The notes under the pieces were generated by a model. It made no database searches, was not told the origin of the DNA, and worked only from the letters and a program-made list of their open reading frames with translations. From Pseudomonadota bacterium (GTDB taxonomy: Bacteria; Pseudomonadota; Gammaproteobacteria; Burkholderiales; JAJZUU01): a stretch of DNA of 43,788 nt. The stretch spans positions 1-43,788 of the forward strand of contig JAJZUU010000020.1 of assembly GCA_021848325.1 (NCBI GenBank), given 5' to 3'. Shown here one piece after another: positions 8,641 to 17,223 of the stretch. The translations under genes were made by a program, and so were the position numbers. Numbering within the stretch: position 1 is the first letter of the stretch; each line of letters starts with the position of its first letter.

Positions 8641-8677
8641 AGATCGGTCGGAAACCCAAAAAATCGATGACCGATCT
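8641..8677. repeat. 9-bp perfect inverted repeat upstream of the lipoprotein gene
   Basis: AGATCGGTC (8641-8649) and GACCGATCT (8669-8677) flank a 19-base A-rich spacer containing ATCGAT. It could be a hairpin in the 5' leader or a regulator site. Nothing tells which. Confidence 0.4.
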
Positions 8678-8705
8678 TCGTGGCCTAAAACCGTTATTGA
8701 CTTCG

Positions 8706-8720
8706 TTAACTTTAAGTTAA
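8706..8720. promoter_or_regulatory. Palindrome just upstream of the lipoprotein start
   Basis: TTAACTT-T-AAGTTAA is a perfect 7-bp palindrome ending 10 bp before the ATG at 8731 and touching the AAAGGG Shine-Dalgarno sequence. It could be an operator or a small translational hairpin; no regulator family is recognised. Confidence 0.3.
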
Positions 8721-8730
8721 AGGGAACAAA

Positions 8731-8964
8731 ATGAAACACTCTCTCCTGCTCGCCGCCCTTTTGGCAGTGTCTTTGACCGCTTGCGGCAAGAAAGAAGAAG
8801 CCGCTGCGCCCGCTCCGGCTCCTGAAGCCGCTGCGCCGGCCACGGCTGCTGCTCCTGCTCCTGCTGCTCCTGCTGCACCCGCCACGGCTGCTGCTCCTGC
8901 TGCACCCGCCACGGCTGCTGCTCCTGCTGCGCCCACCACGGCTGCTGCTCCCGCTGCCAAGTAA
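8731..8964 (+). CDS. Small Ala/Pro-rich lipoprotein
   Basis: A 77-residue predicted lipoprotein. Its signal peptide MKHSLLLAALLAVSLTACGK has an LTAC lipobox, so the mature protein starts at the lipid-modified Cys18. A KKEE stretch follows, then about 50 residues made only of Ala, Pro and Thr, ending AAAPAAK. There is no folded domain; it probably acts as a flexible lipid-anchored spacer in the periplasm. The start has an AAGGG Shine-Dalgarno sequence, and an intrinsic terminator follows directly, so it is monocistronic. The repetitive part is a 27-bp tandem DNA repeat (8840-8961) and can be expected to vary in length between strains. Function unknown. Confidence 0.85.
   Translation: MKHSLLLAALLAVSLTACGKKEEAAAPAPAPEAAAPATAAAPAPAAPAAPATAAAPAAPATAAAPAAPTTAAAPAAK
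8840..8961 (+). repeat. 27-bp tandem repeat inside the lipoprotein gene
   Basis: Units starting CCACGGCTGCTGCTCC begin at 8840, 8882, 8909 and 8936. The first is lengthened by 15 bp of CTGCTCCTG-type triplets, the next two are 27 bp and the last is degenerate. Each unit encodes the nine-residue pattern ATAAAPAAP. Unit size is a multiple of three, so copy-number change keeps the frame. Confidence 0.85.
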
Positions 8965-8982
8965 TTCCTGGTACGGAACAGC

Positions 8983-9012
8983 AAAAAGCCGGCCGTCAGG
9001 CCGGCTTTTTTT
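8983..9012. terminator. Bidirectional intrinsic terminator
   Basis: A GC-rich stem GCCGGCC / GGCCGGC with loop GTCA is followed by seven T on the plus strand and preceded by five A, giving a T-run on the minus strand. It lies between the ends of the convergent lipoprotein gene and the metallo-hydrolase gene and can serve both. Confidence 0.93.
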
Positions 9013-9025
9013 CGTGCCGACTCTG

Positions 9026-9793
9026 TCAGGATATCTGGCGCCAATCAAATCCGGTTGCCTGATCCGCCACCCCGATCCATTCCCGTTCACAGTTGAGAAC
9101 CTCCGCCAGTGCGCCTCGGGCAGCCTGCGGGGTGTTGTTCTGCTCGCTGAGATGGGCGGCGACCACGTGCTGTAACCGGGCGTGATCCAGCTTGGCCAGC
9201 AGCCCGGCACTGGCGCTGTTGTCCATGTGGCCGAAGCGCCCCGTGATGCGCTGCTTGAGGGACGGCGGATAGGGACCGCGCTGGAGCATGCGCAGATCGT
9301 GATTGCATTCCAGAACCAGGGCATCGCAACCGTTCAAGGTGGCTTCGATATGAACGGTGGAGCAGCCGGTATCGGTCAGCACGCCAAGCCGCCGGGCGCC
9401 GTCCCCGAACACGTATTGGATAGGTTCCCGGGCATCGTGCGGGACGGGAAAGGGCTCGATCTCCATCTCGCCGACCTGAAACCGGGTGTGACTATCGATT
9501 AAGCGGAACTGCTCCCGTAGGGCGGAAGAGGTCCGGAGCGCACTCATGGTGCCATAGGTCAGCCATACCGGCAGCCGGTACTTGCGCGCGAACTTGGCCG
9601 CCCCTCCCACATGGTCGCCATGCTCATGGGTCAGCACGATTCCGTCGAGGTCCTCGGGGGCAAGTCCAAGGCGCGAGAGCCTGGACACGGTTTCGCCTAA
9701 CCCGAAACCGCAATCCAGCATCACCCTGGTCCGCTTCACCTCGACCACCAGCGCGTTGCCGGCGCTGCCGCTGCCGAGGCTGGCAAAGCGCAT
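9026..9793 (-). CDS. Metallo-beta-lactamase-fold hydrolase, WalJ/YycJ-like
   Basis: A 255-residue metallo-beta-lactamase-fold protein. It begins MRFASLGSGSAGNALVVE, typical of the YycJ/VicX/WalJ group, and has the metal-binding motif THEHGDH (near residue 55) with further ligand regions around PVPHDA, LTDTGC and ECNHD. Members of this group are thought to be exonucleases or phosphodiesterases; the substrate is not certain. The ATG overlaps the bamC stop (TAATG), so it is translationally coupled to bamC in a dapA-bamC-MBL unit. A terminator lies just beyond its stop. Confidence 0.88.
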   Translation of the reverse strand: MRFASLGSGSAGNALVVEVKRTRVMLDCGFGLGETVSRLSRLGLAPEDLDGIVLTHEHGDHVGGAAKFARKYRLPVWLTYGTMSALRTSSALREQFRLIDSHTRFQVGEMEIEPFPVPHDAREPIQYVFGDGARRLGVLTDTGCSTVHIEATLNGCDALVLECNHDLRMLQRGPYPPSLKQRITGRFGHMDNSASAGLLAKLDHARLQHVVAAHLSEQNNTPQAARGALAEVLNCEREWIGVADQATGFDWRQIS

Positions 9794-10941
9794 TATTTCA
9801 ACTGCTCGTAAAGCAGATTGAGGATCCTGTTGCCGGTCTTGGAGTGTTCGAGCTTGCCTTCCTTGTCCTGGACTTCCACCTTGCTGCCCGCGCCGGCCTC
9901 GGCCACCAGGATACGGTATTCGATCCGCTGCCCCTTGTCCGCGGCGCTGCTGCGCCAGAAGGCCAGCTTGGAAAGGAACCCCTTGTCGCCCTGTTTATCC
10001 GCCTCAGGGTCCACATAGCGCACATAGTATAGCCCCTTGGAACGGTCGCGGTCTTCGACGGTAAAGCCGATGCGATCCAAGGCCAGGCCCACCCGGCGCC
10101 AGGCCCGGTCAAACGGGTCGTGAAGTTGCAGGGCCACGGTTTCGTCCCCTGCTCTCACCAGCTCCGCCCGCTTCTCCTCGCCCTTTGCGGCCAGCATGGA
10201 TTTGGCCTGGGCATCGTCGACTCCGAAACGGCTCATCAGGCGGCGCAGCATCTCCGCCTCCAGTCCGGGATCGGGGGGCATGGGCTCCCATACGGTTTGA
10301 TCGCCGCCGTCTCCCCCTTTGATTACTTCATACATGCCGCGGTGGCTGATGTAGATCTCCGTGGTGCCAGGTTGGCTACCCCGCTCCAGCCTGGTACGGA
10401 ATTTGTCCCGTTCGGCGGTGGAATACAGGCTGTCGAACACTTTCCCCAGCACACTGCGAATAGGGTCCTGTGGAATCTTGGCCCGGTTCTCCGCCCAGTC
10501 GGTCTCCATGACTCCGGCTTCGGGGCGTTCGGTGGCGATGATGAAACCCAGGGATTGCCAAAACTCCTTGACCACCGGCCAGACTTGCTCCGGTGTCGCC
10601 TTGACTACCAGCCAGCGCTCGGAACCGGCACGCTCCAGTTTCACATCCTTTTCCACCGGTAGCACCCCGGAGGCAGTGGTCTGGGGTTGTTCTTGCCGCT
10701 CCCTGCTGTAACTGGACAAGGTCGCCGTGCCGTTGGTGGCAACATCCGAAACGCGGAACTGGTCGTCCACGCTCGGCGCCGTCAAATCCGGGGGCACCTC
10801 CAGCGGAGGCAGGGTGCCGGCGGACTTATAGTCGATCTTCTTTCCTTCCAGCAAAGGGACCGAATTGCAACCTGACAGCGAGGCGCCCAGCACCAGCAAC
10901 GCGAGCACAGCCAACAGCCTGTTCCCTTTCATATGCTTCAT
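9793..10941 (-). CDS. bamC: Outer membrane assembly lipoprotein BamC
   Basis: A 382-residue lipoprotein with signal peptide MKHMKGNRLLAVLALLVLGA and lipobox LSGC, followed by a long unstructured N-terminal segment (KKIDYKSAGTLPPLEVPPDL) and two helix-grip domains, as in BamC/NlpB. BamC is an accessory subunit of the BAM complex that inserts beta-barrel proteins into the outer membrane. It is somewhat longer than the E. coli protein (344 residues). The first ATG is kept; ATG three codons later is possible. It lies 51 bp after dapA, the same dapA-bamC linkage as in gammaproteobacteria, which supports the call. Confidence 0.92.
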   Translation of the reverse strand: MKHMKGNRLLAVLALLVLGASLSGCNSVPLLEGKKIDYKSAGTLPPLEVPPDLTAPSVDDQFRVSDVATNGTATLSSYSRERQEQPQTTASGVLPVEKDVKLERAGSERWLVVKATPEQVWPVVKEFWQSLGFIIATERPEAGVMETDWAENRAKIPQDPIRSVLGKVFDSLYSTAERDKFRTRLERGSQPGTTEIYISHRGMYEVIKGGDGGDQTVWEPMPPDPGLEAEMLRRLMSRFGVDDAQAKSMLAAKGEEKRAELVRAGDETVALQLHDPFDRAWRRVGLALDRIGFTVEDRDRSKGLYYVRYVDPEADKQGDKGFLSKLAFWRSSAADKGQRIEYRILVAEAGAGSKVEVQDKEGKLEHSKTGNRILNLLYEQLK

Positions 10942-10992
10942 TTATGTTTTCCCGTAGATACAAAAATTGCGGCGCAACGCCGCAAACGCAAG

Positions 10993-11871
10993 TTATTCGG
11001 TCACGCCGGCCTGCCGCATGGCCTGCCTCACCGCTTCGTGGTGGGCCGCGGACAATTCGGTCAGGGGCAGTCTAATCCCCCCTTCAATCAAACCAAGCTG
11101 CTGAACCGCCCACTTCACCGGGATGGGGTTGGCCTCGACAAACAACTTCTGATGCAGGGCGAACAGCCTGTTGTTGATCTCCCGCGCCTTGGCAAGGTCG
11201 CCTGCAAATGCCGCCGCGCACATCTCGTGCATCAATCGAGGAGCCACGTTGGCCGTCACCGAAATGGCGCCATGCCCGCCCAACAGCATCAACGCCAGCG
11301 CGCTGGCATCATCGCCGCTGTAGACGGCGAAGTGTTGCGGCAGGCGGCGCAACAGGTCGGTGCCGCGCTCGATGTTTCCGGTCGCGTCCTTGACGCCTAC
11401 AATATTGGGAATTTGCGCAAGGCGCGCGACGGTGTCGTTGCCCATGTCGCAGACCGTGCGTCCGGGAACGTTGTACAGGATATGGGGAATGTCCACGGCC
11501 TCGGCGATGGCCTTGAAATGCCGGTACAGCCCCTCCTGGGTCGGCTTGTTGTAGTAGGGGACCACCGACAGGCTATAATCCGCGCCCGCCTCCTTGGCAC
11601 AGCGTGAAAGCTCGATCGCCTCGCTGGTTGAATTCGCCCCGGTGCCGGCAATCACGGGGACGCGCCCCGCCGCCTGCTGCACCGTGGTACGGATCAGCAG
11701 GCAGTGTTCTTCGAGGTCCACCGTCGGCGACTCGCCGGTCGTACCGACCACGACGATGCCATCGCTGCCCTCCCTCACATGGAAATCGACCAGGCCACGG
11801 AAACGGTCCAGGTCCAGACCGCCGTCTCCGTGCATCGGGGTAACTATCGCAACCAGGCTGCCCTTAAGCAT
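10993..11871 (-). CDS. dapA: 4-hydroxy-tetrahydrodipicolinate synthase
   Basis: A 292-residue TIM-barrel aldolase that condenses pyruvate with aspartate semialdehyde, the first committed step of lysine and diaminopimelate synthesis. Active-site features are the GTTGES motif, the Tyr of LYNVPGRT and the Schiff-base lysine in GVKDATGN. With the ATG at 11871 this lysine is residue 161, the E. coli number; a TTG three codons upstream is less likely. It is first gene of the dapA-bamC-MBL unit. Confidence 0.97.
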   Translation of the reverse strand: MLKGSLVAIVTPMHGDGGLDLDRFRGLVDFHVREGSDGIVVVGTTGESPTVDLEEHCLLIRTTVQQAAGRVPVIAGTGANSTSEAIELSRCAKEAGADYSLSVVPYYNKPTQEGLYRHFKAIAEAVDIPHILYNVPGRTVCDMGNDTVARLAQIPNIVGVKDATGNIERGTDLLRRLPQHFAVYSGDDASALALMLLGGHGAISVTANVAPRLMHEMCAAAFAGDLAKAREINNRLFALHQKLFVEANPIPVKWAVQQLGLIEGGIRLPLTELSAAHHEAVRQAMRQAGVTE

Positions 11872-11940
11872 CGGTTTCAAATCCGCAAAAAAGCCCTAGT
11901 TTACCCCAAGTTTGGTCCCCCGGAAATATGCGGCCCCGGC

Positions 11941-13782
11941 TCACGCTCCGCCCGGGACCCCTACCTCCCGATCGACAAAGCAGCACTGCTTCTCGCCGGG
12001 CACCCCTTCCTCCGCCACCATGACCTGGCCGGTCACCGGATTGGGGCGAAAAGCGGTGCACCCCTTCAGCCCCATCTTGTGCGCCTGTTCGTAGATACCC
12101 CGGAAGGCCTCGAAACCGAATCCCTCGGGCACGTTGACGGTCTTGGAGATGGAGTTGTCCACATAGCGCTGCAGCGCGGCCTGCACGGCCAGATGCGAGT
12201 CGGGCTCGACGTCTGCGGCGCGCACGAAGGCGGGAGTGAGTTCCGCCTGCTCGCCCCTTTCCCTGCGAAAAAGACTGTAGGCATAGTCGGCCACCTTGAA
12301 GCTGGTCAGGCTGCTGTCCGCCTCTCGCACCCGGCGCCAGTAGCTGAATTCGTAGACCGGCTCGAGACCGCTGGAGATATTGTTGGCCAGCAGGCTGATG
12401 GTCCCGGTGGGCGCGATCGCCGTCAGATGGCTGTTGCGGATGCCCCGCCCGCGGATGCCCTCTAGGATGTCGGCCGGCAGCGTCCGGATGAACTCCCCCT
12501 GCAGGTACTTGTCCGCATCGAACTTCGGAAACGCCCCCTTCTCCCGGGCCAACGCGACCGAACTCCGGTACGCGCTATGGCAAATGGTTTGCATGACTTG
12601 CCCCGCGAGCTCGATGGACTTGTCGCTCCCGTAGGGGATGCCGAGCATGATCAAGGCATCGGCGAGACCGGTCAGCCCCAGCCCCAGCCTACGCGTGCCA
12701 CGGGCCGTCTGCGCCTGCTGCGGCAACGGAAACCCGGACAGTTCGTAGACATTGTCCAACATGCGCACGGCGACCGCGGCCGTGTCCCGGATGGCTCCCT
12801 GATCCAGCCTCGCCTCGCTGCGAAACGGGGCGCGCACGAAGGCGGTCAAGTTGAGGGAACCCAGGTCGCACGCGCCATAGGGCGGCAGAGGAACCTCCCC
12901 GCACGGGTTGGTGGCGCTGACATGCTCGCAGTACCAGAGATTATTCAGGCGATTGATGCGGTCGATAAAGATGACCCCGGGCTCGGCATAGTCATAGGTC
13001 GCGCGCATGATCCTGTCCCACAAGGCACGCGCTCTTACCCGGCGCAGCACCCGGCAGGGCAGCGGCTTGTCCGCGCCGGACCACGCCCGGTACACGATGT
13101 CCCCGCTTGGCTCGTCGCCCGGGGGCAGGGGGAAGACCAGCGGCCAATCCTTGTCCCCGGCGAGCGCCTGCATGAACTCGTCGCTCACCAGCACGGACAG
13201 GTTGAAATGGCGCAGCATCTGCGGGCTGCGTTTGGCCTCGATGAAGTCCTCGATATCCGGATGATCGCAGCGCAGGGTCGCCATCATGGCGCCGCGGCGG
13301 GCGCCGCTGGAAAGGATGGTGGCGCACATGCTGTCCCAGATGCGCATGAACGAAACCGGGCCCGAGGCCACCGTGCCGACGCCGCGCGCGGGCTGTCCGC
13401 GGGGTCTCAGGGTGGAAAAATCGTAGCCTACGCCGCCGCCCTGCTGCATGGTGAGCGCGCCTTCCTTGAGGGCGTCGAAGATGCCGTTAAGGGAGTCCTC
13501 GACCGGACCCATCACGAAGCAGTTGAACAGGGTAACTTTGTGGGGGGTCCCCGCCCCGGCCTGGATACGTCCGCCGGGCAGGAAACGGAACCCTTCCAGA
13601 ACGGAATAGAAGCGCTGCGCCCAGGCCTCGCGCTGCGAATTTTCCACGCTGGCGAGGGCCCGCGCAATACGGCGCCAGGTGTCCACGACAGTCAAATCGC
13701 GAATCTCACCGTGATCCCGGAAACGATACTTGCTGTCCCAGATCCGCGCCGAAATATCGGTGAGAAAGTATTCGTCGCTCAT
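11941..13782 (-). CDS. nrdJ: Adenosylcobalamin-dependent (class II) ribonucleotide reductase
   Basis: A class II reductase of about 613 residues that makes deoxyribonucleotides with coenzyme B12 and needs no oxygen or small subunit. Family motifs are the cysteine in TLFNCFVMGPVEDS, MQQGGGVGYDFS, the NPCGEVPLPPYGACDLGSLNL loop with the thiyl-radical Cys, and APTGTISLLANNISSGLEP. The C-terminal GLKGCTAFRPN and a QCC pair near the end may serve in disulfide exchange; the tail is shorter than in forms with an extended zinc-binding end. The ATG at 13782 gives MSDEYFLTD; an open frame extends 14 codons further. A small gene 74 bp upstream is probably in the same operon. No cobalamin riboswitch was seen. 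Confidence 0.93.
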   Translation of the reverse strand: MSDEYFLTDISARIWDSKYRFRDHGEIRDLTVVDTWRRIARALASVENSQREAWAQRFYSVLEGFRFLPGGRIQAGAGTPHKVTLFNCFVMGPVEDSLNGIFDALKEGALTMQQGGGVGYDFSTLRPRGQPARGVGTVASGPVSFMRIWDSMCATILSSGARRGAMMATLRCDHPDIEDFIEAKRSPQMLRHFNLSVLVSDEFMQALAGDKDWPLVFPLPPGDEPSGDIVYRAWSGADKPLPCRVLRRVRARALWDRIMRATYDYAEPGVIFIDRINRLNNLWYCEHVSATNPCGEVPLPPYGACDLGSLNLTAFVRAPFRSEARLDQGAIRDTAAVAVRMLDNVYELSGFPLPQQAQTARGTRRLGLGLTGLADALIMLGIPYGSDKSIELAGQVMQTICHSAYRSSVALAREKGAFPKFDADKYLQGEFIRTLPADILEGIRGRGIRNSHLTAIAPTGTISLLANNISSGLEPVYEFSYWRRVREADSSLTSFKVADYAYSLFRRERGEQAELTPAFVRAADVEPDSHLAVQAALQRYVDNSISKTVNVPEGFGFEAFRGIYEQAHKMGLKGCTAFRPNPVTGQVMVAEEGVPGEKQCCFVDREVGVPGGA

Positions 13783-13856
13783 ACAGAAATTGTAGGAGCA
13801 AGCGCGGCGGAAAGCCAAGGCCACCGGTTGCCGCCAGCGACTGTTTCAAGCCCCGG

Positions 13857-14096
13857 CTAGTCTTGACTGGCGTACATCCTTTGCAGGAAGAGCCCGATGT
13901 CGCACGTCGCCAACTCGGGCGGCAGCGCGCCTCGAACATCACGGGGGGGCGCCGGCGGCGGCCTCGCACTGTCCTGATGCCCCATTGCGGCAAGCACGGG
14001 ATTCCACCCGGCGCGCAGCGGGTCCGCCTCGCAGGCGGCTACGGAGGGATCATCACGCTCGATTTCCCGCGAGCACATATCCATGATCTGGTACAT
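13857..14096 (-). CDS. Small unknown protein upstream of nrdJ
   Basis: A 79-residue open frame starting MYQIMDMCSREIERDDPSV and ending GLFLQRMYASQD. A strong Shine-Dalgarno sequence (GGGAGGT) sits six bases before the ATG, which is better than for most neighbours and argues that it is translated. The middle is rich in Ala, Pro and Arg. There is no signal peptide or membrane segment, and I do not recognise a domain. It lies 74 bp upstream of nrdJ on the same strand, so co-expression with the B12-dependent reductase is likely; a link in function is only inference. Confidence 0.6.
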   Translation of the reverse strand: MYQIMDMCSREIERDDPSVAACEADPLRAGWNPVLAAMGHQDSARPPPAPPRDVRGALPPELATCDIGLFLQRMYASQD

Positions 14097-14283
14097 GGCA
14101 CACCTCCCGTTGACAGTCCCGGATCATCCCACCGGTATGATTGGGTATATCGGCCGGCCAGCGCAAAAATGAAGGGGGAACGGGGCGAAAGACACTCCGA
14201 TGGTTCAGCCGTCGCCAACCCGCGGCGCGGCAGGCTGCGCGCCCCGATCCGTTTGTTTCATTACCGCTCCATCGACGCGAAGC

Positions 14284-15078
14284 CTATGGCATGACCGGCC
14301 GCGCCGATTGCAGTACCTGCATGGCCATCGCCAGGCCGTCGCTCCATATACGCCCCAGCACCGGCATGAAATATGGCATGGCAAGGTAGAGCACGACGAA
14401 GCCGGCGGTCAGGGTAAGGGGAAAGCCCACCGCGAAGATGTTCAGTTGCGGCGCGGCGCGGGTCATGATACCGATAGCCAGATTGGTGATCAGCAGGGCG
14501 CCCACCACCGGCAACGCTATGAGCAGACCGGCCAGAAAGATCTCTCCTCCCCACTGCGCCAGCACTCCCCATCCCCCGGCCGCAAAGGGATGCGCCGAAA
14601 TGGGCAGGGTATGGAAGCTCTCGGAAAGCGCTGCGATCACCATCAGGTGCCCGTTGAGGGAAAGGAACACCAGGGTCGCGAACAGACCCATAAACTCGGC
14701 CACCAGCGGCACCTGGGCCGCATTTTGGGGATCGAAAAAGGTGGCGAAGCCTAGCCCCATTTGCAGCCCCATCACGTGACCGGCCATTTCCGTCGCGGTG
14801 AACACCACCCGTATGGCAAGACCCATGGCAATCCCTATCACCAGTTGTTGCATGAGGATGAGGATGCCTGCTGCAGAGCCGGGTTCCACAGCGGGGGGCG
14901 TGTCCAGCGTAGGAGCCAGCAGCAGGGTGATAAGAAGAGCCAGACCGATCTTTACACGGGCCGGGATACTGGTGTTGCCGAGGATGGGCTCTGTAGCGAT
15001 GAGGCCGAGGATGCGTACGAAGGGCCACACAAACAAGGCCAGCCAGGCATTAAGCTGGCCGCTGGTAACGCTGATCAT
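14284..15078 (-). CDS. fliR: Flagellar export apparatus protein FliR
   Basis: A 264-residue inner-membrane protein with about six hydrophobic segments, starting MISVTSGQLNAWLALFVWPF and carrying the family segments MGLQMGLGFATFFDPQ and PQLNIFAVGFPLTLTAGF. FliR joins FliP and FliQ in the export gate of the flagellar type III system. It is last in the fliLMNOPQR run. It is separated from fliQ by 79 bp containing a strong hairpin, unlike the overlapping genes upstream. Confidence 0.96.
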   Translation of the reverse strand: MISVTSGQLNAWLALFVWPFVRILGLIATEPILGNTSIPARVKIGLALLITLLLAPTLDTPPAVEPGSAAGILILMQQLVIGIAMGLAIRVVFTATEMAGHVMGLQMGLGFATFFDPQNAAQVPLVAEFMGLFATLVFLSLNGHLMVIAALSESFHTLPISAHPFAAGGWGVLAQWGGEIFLAGLLIALPVVGALLITNLAIGIMTRAAPQLNIFAVGFPLTLTAGFVVLYLAMPYFMPVLGRIWSDGLAMAMQVLQSARPVMP

Positions 15079-15088
15079 CTAACGACAG

Positions 15089-15116
15089 CCGGCACTCGCC
15101 TCTTACGGCGAGCCGG
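15089..15116. other. Hairpin in the fliQ-fliR gap
   Basis: CCGG-CA-CTCGCC, loop TCTTAC, GGCGAG-CCGG: a ten-base-pair stem with a two-base bulge, and no T-run. It may stabilise the upstream mRNA or slow translation of fliR. It is not an intrinsic terminator. Confidence 0.55.
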
Positions 15117-15157
15117 AATAGGCGTTCTACTCCCGGGATCGGCGCAGCATTGGCCAC

Positions 15158-15427
15158 TCATCCGACCAGACCCGGGATGCTGGAGAACAGGCGCTGCATG
15201 TAGTCGACCATCTGTCCTATCATCCAAGGCCCGAACACGATCATGACCAGAAACATGACCAGTAGCTTGGGGATGAAAGACAGGGTCATCTCGTTGATTT
15301 GCGTGGCTGCCTGGAAGATGCTCACCAGCAGCCCCGTGGCCAGCGCGCTAAGCAACAGCGGTGCCGACACCAGAATGGTCTCCCATACGGCCTGCTGACC
15401 AATAGACATTACGGTTTCGGGCGTCAT
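15158..15427 (-). CDS. fliQ: Flagellar export apparatus protein FliQ
   Basis: An 89-residue protein with two transmembrane helices, starting [20 protein letters not shown] and containing the [22 protein letters not shown] motif of the FliQ/SctS family. It forms part of the export gate with FliP and FliR. Length is exactly that of the family. Its ATG overlaps the fliP stop by four bases (ATGA), showing translational coupling. Confidence 0.97.
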   Translation of the reverse strand: MTPETVMSIGQQAVWETILVSAPLLLSALATGLLVSIFQAATQINEMTLSFIPKLLVMFLVMIVFGPWMIGQMVDYMQRLFSSIPGLVG

Positions 15428-16284
15428 GTGTAGAAACTTTGCACCAGAGAGCCGATCAGAAGGTTCCAGCCGTCCACCAGGACAAACAGCATCAGCTTGA
15501 ACGGCAGGGAAATGATTACCGGCGACAGCATCATCATGCCCATGGACATCAGGACGCTGGCCACCACCATGTCGATGATGACGAACGGAATGAATACCAC
15601 GAACCCGATCTGAAACGCCGTCTTGAGTTCGCTGATCACGTAGGCCGGCACCAGCAGCTTCATGGTCACGTCTTCCGGGCCATTGAGCGGCGGACTGTTC
15701 GACAGTTTGGCAAACAGGGCCAGATCCTCCTGTCTGGTCTGCCTGAGCATGAAGGCCTTGAGGGGCACCGATCCCTTGTCCAAGGCGGTCATCAGGCTTA
15801 TCTTGTCTTCCGCGTAGGGTTTGTAGGCATCGCTGTATATCTTATTGAACACCGGGGCCATCACGAAAAATGTCAAGAACAGGGCCAGTCCCACCAGCAC
15901 CTGGTTGGGCGGCGACTGCATGGTACCCAGCGCCTGGCGCAGCAGGGACAGCACGATAATGATGCGGGTAAAGGAGGTCATCATCAGCAGCAGCGCCGGA
16001 AGGAACGAAAGCGCTGTGAACAGCAAAAGCATCTGGATGCTCAGGCTATAGGTCTGGCCGCCTCCCGCGGTTGGTGTGCTGGTGAATGCCGGCAGCCCGG
16101 TCTGGGCGAAGGCGGAAGGAGAAACGGCAACCAGGAGCGCCGCCGCACACAGCATGAGCAGGGGCACCGCGCCGAGGACTGACCTGATGGGATCAAGGTA
16201 ACCGGTACGCCTTCCAATCCGGGAGGAGGCGCGCGCCGGGCCGCTTTGGCGTACCGGGCGATCAACCTCAAACTCAGCCTTCAC
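15424..16284 (-). CDS. fliP: Flagellar export apparatus protein FliP
   Basis: About 286 residues. A hydrophobic, probably cleaved signal ([19 protein letters not shown]) is followed by the FliP/SctR core with [39 protein letters not shown], the [12 protein letters not shown] loop and a C-terminal membrane part. It is the main pore subunit of the export gate. The start is uncertain: a GTG at 16284 has an AGGGG Shine-Dalgarno sequence and overlaps fliO by 11 bases; the frame is open to 16323. The N-terminal leader before the signal is longer than usual, so a still later start is possible. Confidence 0.93.
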   Translation of the reverse strand: MKAEFEVDRPVRQSGPARASSRIGRRTGYLDPIRSVLGAVPLLMLCAAALLVAVSPSAFAQTGLPAFTSTPTAGGGQTYSLSIQMLLLFTALSFLPALLLMMTSFTRIIIVLSLLRQALGTMQSPPNQVLVGLALFLTFFVMAPVFNKIYSDAYKPYAEDKISLMTALDKGSVPLKAFMLRQTRQEDLALFAKLSNSPPLNGPEDVTMKLLVPAYVISELKTAFQIGFVVFIPFVIIDMVVASVLMSMGMMMLSPVIISLPFKLMLFVLVDGWNLLIGSLVQSFYT

Positions 16285-16741
16285 CGCCGCGCCCCTGTTT
16301 CGCGCGGCGCAACCAGGCGGCAAAGCCCGCTTCCCGCGTTGCCGGGCCGCCCTGCACGGACTGCCCTTGCGGCTTTGGCATAGTGTGCAGGGCGCTCACA
16401 TGCCCGGACGCCACGCCCAGCAACAGCCACGTCTCGCCCAGTTCCACCAATACCAGCCGTTCCTTGGGACCGACCATCACCCCGCCGATCACCCTCAGCA
16501 TGCCCCCGGCCCCACTCTGCCCCGGCACGAATCGCCTCAACAGCCAGGCCGTCGCCGCGATGGCGGCCAACACCGCAACCAGGCCCAGAAGGACCTGAAG
16601 CATGCCGCCGGGGGAAACCGGGGAAACAGGAAGGGGAGACGGCGCCGCGACGCCGTCCTGTGCCGTCACAACACTGGCGCACAGGGTCAGCGCAAGCAAG
16701 AGAAACCTACCCGGACGGCGCCTATTGCCAAAAACGGTCAT
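16274..16741 (-). CDS. fliO: Flagellar biosynthesis protein FliO
   Basis: A 155-residue small membrane protein. An N-terminal signal-like segment is followed by one strong transmembrane helix ([21 protein letters not shown]) and a cytoplasmic domain with [19 protein letters not shown], the conserved FliO pattern. FliO helps the FliP ring to assemble. It overlaps fliN by four bases (ATGA) and fliP by 11, consistent with a coupled operon. Confidence 0.9.
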   Translation of the reverse strand: MTVFGNRRRPGRFLLLALTLCASVVTAQDGVAAPSPLPVSPVSPGGMLQVLLGLVAVLAAIAATAWLLRRFVPGQSGAGGMLRVIGGVMVGPKERLVLVELGETWLLLGVASGHVSALHTMPKPQGQSVQGGPATREAGFAAWLRRAKQGRGGEG

Positions 16742-17223
16742 CGATGAAGTCTACGCAGCCGCTCGGAAGGTGCAATGATATCGGTCAGACGAATGCCGAA
16801 TTTGTCGTTTACCACGACCACCTCGCCCTGGGCGATCAGACAGCCGTTTACCAGCACGTCCATGGGTTCGCCAGCCAACCCTTCCAGTTCAACCACGGAG
16901 CCCTGGGCCAACTGCAACAAACTGCGGATCGCAATTTTCGTACGGCCGAGTTCGACAGTCAGGTTAACCGGGATATCCAGAATCATATCCAGATTCGCGG
17001 GGCCGGTTACTTGAGGTGCCGGTTCCTGGGAAAATTGCTCGAACAGGCGGGCCGGCGCAGCCTGGGCGCCTGCCGCTTCCGGTGAACCGGATGCGTGCCC
17101 CCCGGCGGCTTCCTGCTCGGCCAGCGCGGCCGACCAGTCATCGTCGGTCGCGGGTGATGCTTCCTGTTCCGCCAGTGCCGACGCCCAATCGTCCGCGCTT
17201 ATGTTGTCATTCTCATCCGCCAT
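16738..17223 (-). CDS. fliN: Flagellar motor switch protein FliN
   Basis: A 161-residue C-ring protein. The C-terminal SpoA domain is intact (ILDIPVNLTVELGRTKIAIR, LAGEPMDVLVNGCLIAQGE, NDKFGIRLTDI). The N-terminal part contains two copies of one motif, DDWASALAEQEA and DDWSAALAEQEA, some 16 residues apart; usually there is one such segment. FliN binds CheY-P with FliM and docks the export ATPase complex through FliH. The ATG at 17223 (MADENDN) lies behind a GGGGGACGGAG Shine-Dalgarno sequence within fliM; the frame extends 13 codons further upstream. Confidence 0.95.
   Translation of the reverse strand: MADENDNISADDWASALAEQEASPATDDDWSAALAEQEAAGGHASGSPEAAGAQAAPARLFEQFSQEPAPQVTGPANLDMILDIPVNLTVELGRTKIAIRSLLQLAQGSVVELEGLAGEPMDVLVNGCLIAQGEVVVVNDKFGIRLTDIIAPSERLRRLHR

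Noticed and set aside
8629..9324. 231-codon minus-strand frame with Ser/Arg/Gly repeats
   Set aside because: It is the antisense of the tandem repeat in the lipoprotein gene and crosses a terminator; composition is an artefact.
14097..14283. Cobalamin riboswitch ahead of the B12-dependent nrdJ
   Set aside because: The conserved B12-box and adenosylcobalamin core elements are not present on the minus strand in this stretch or closer to nrdJ.
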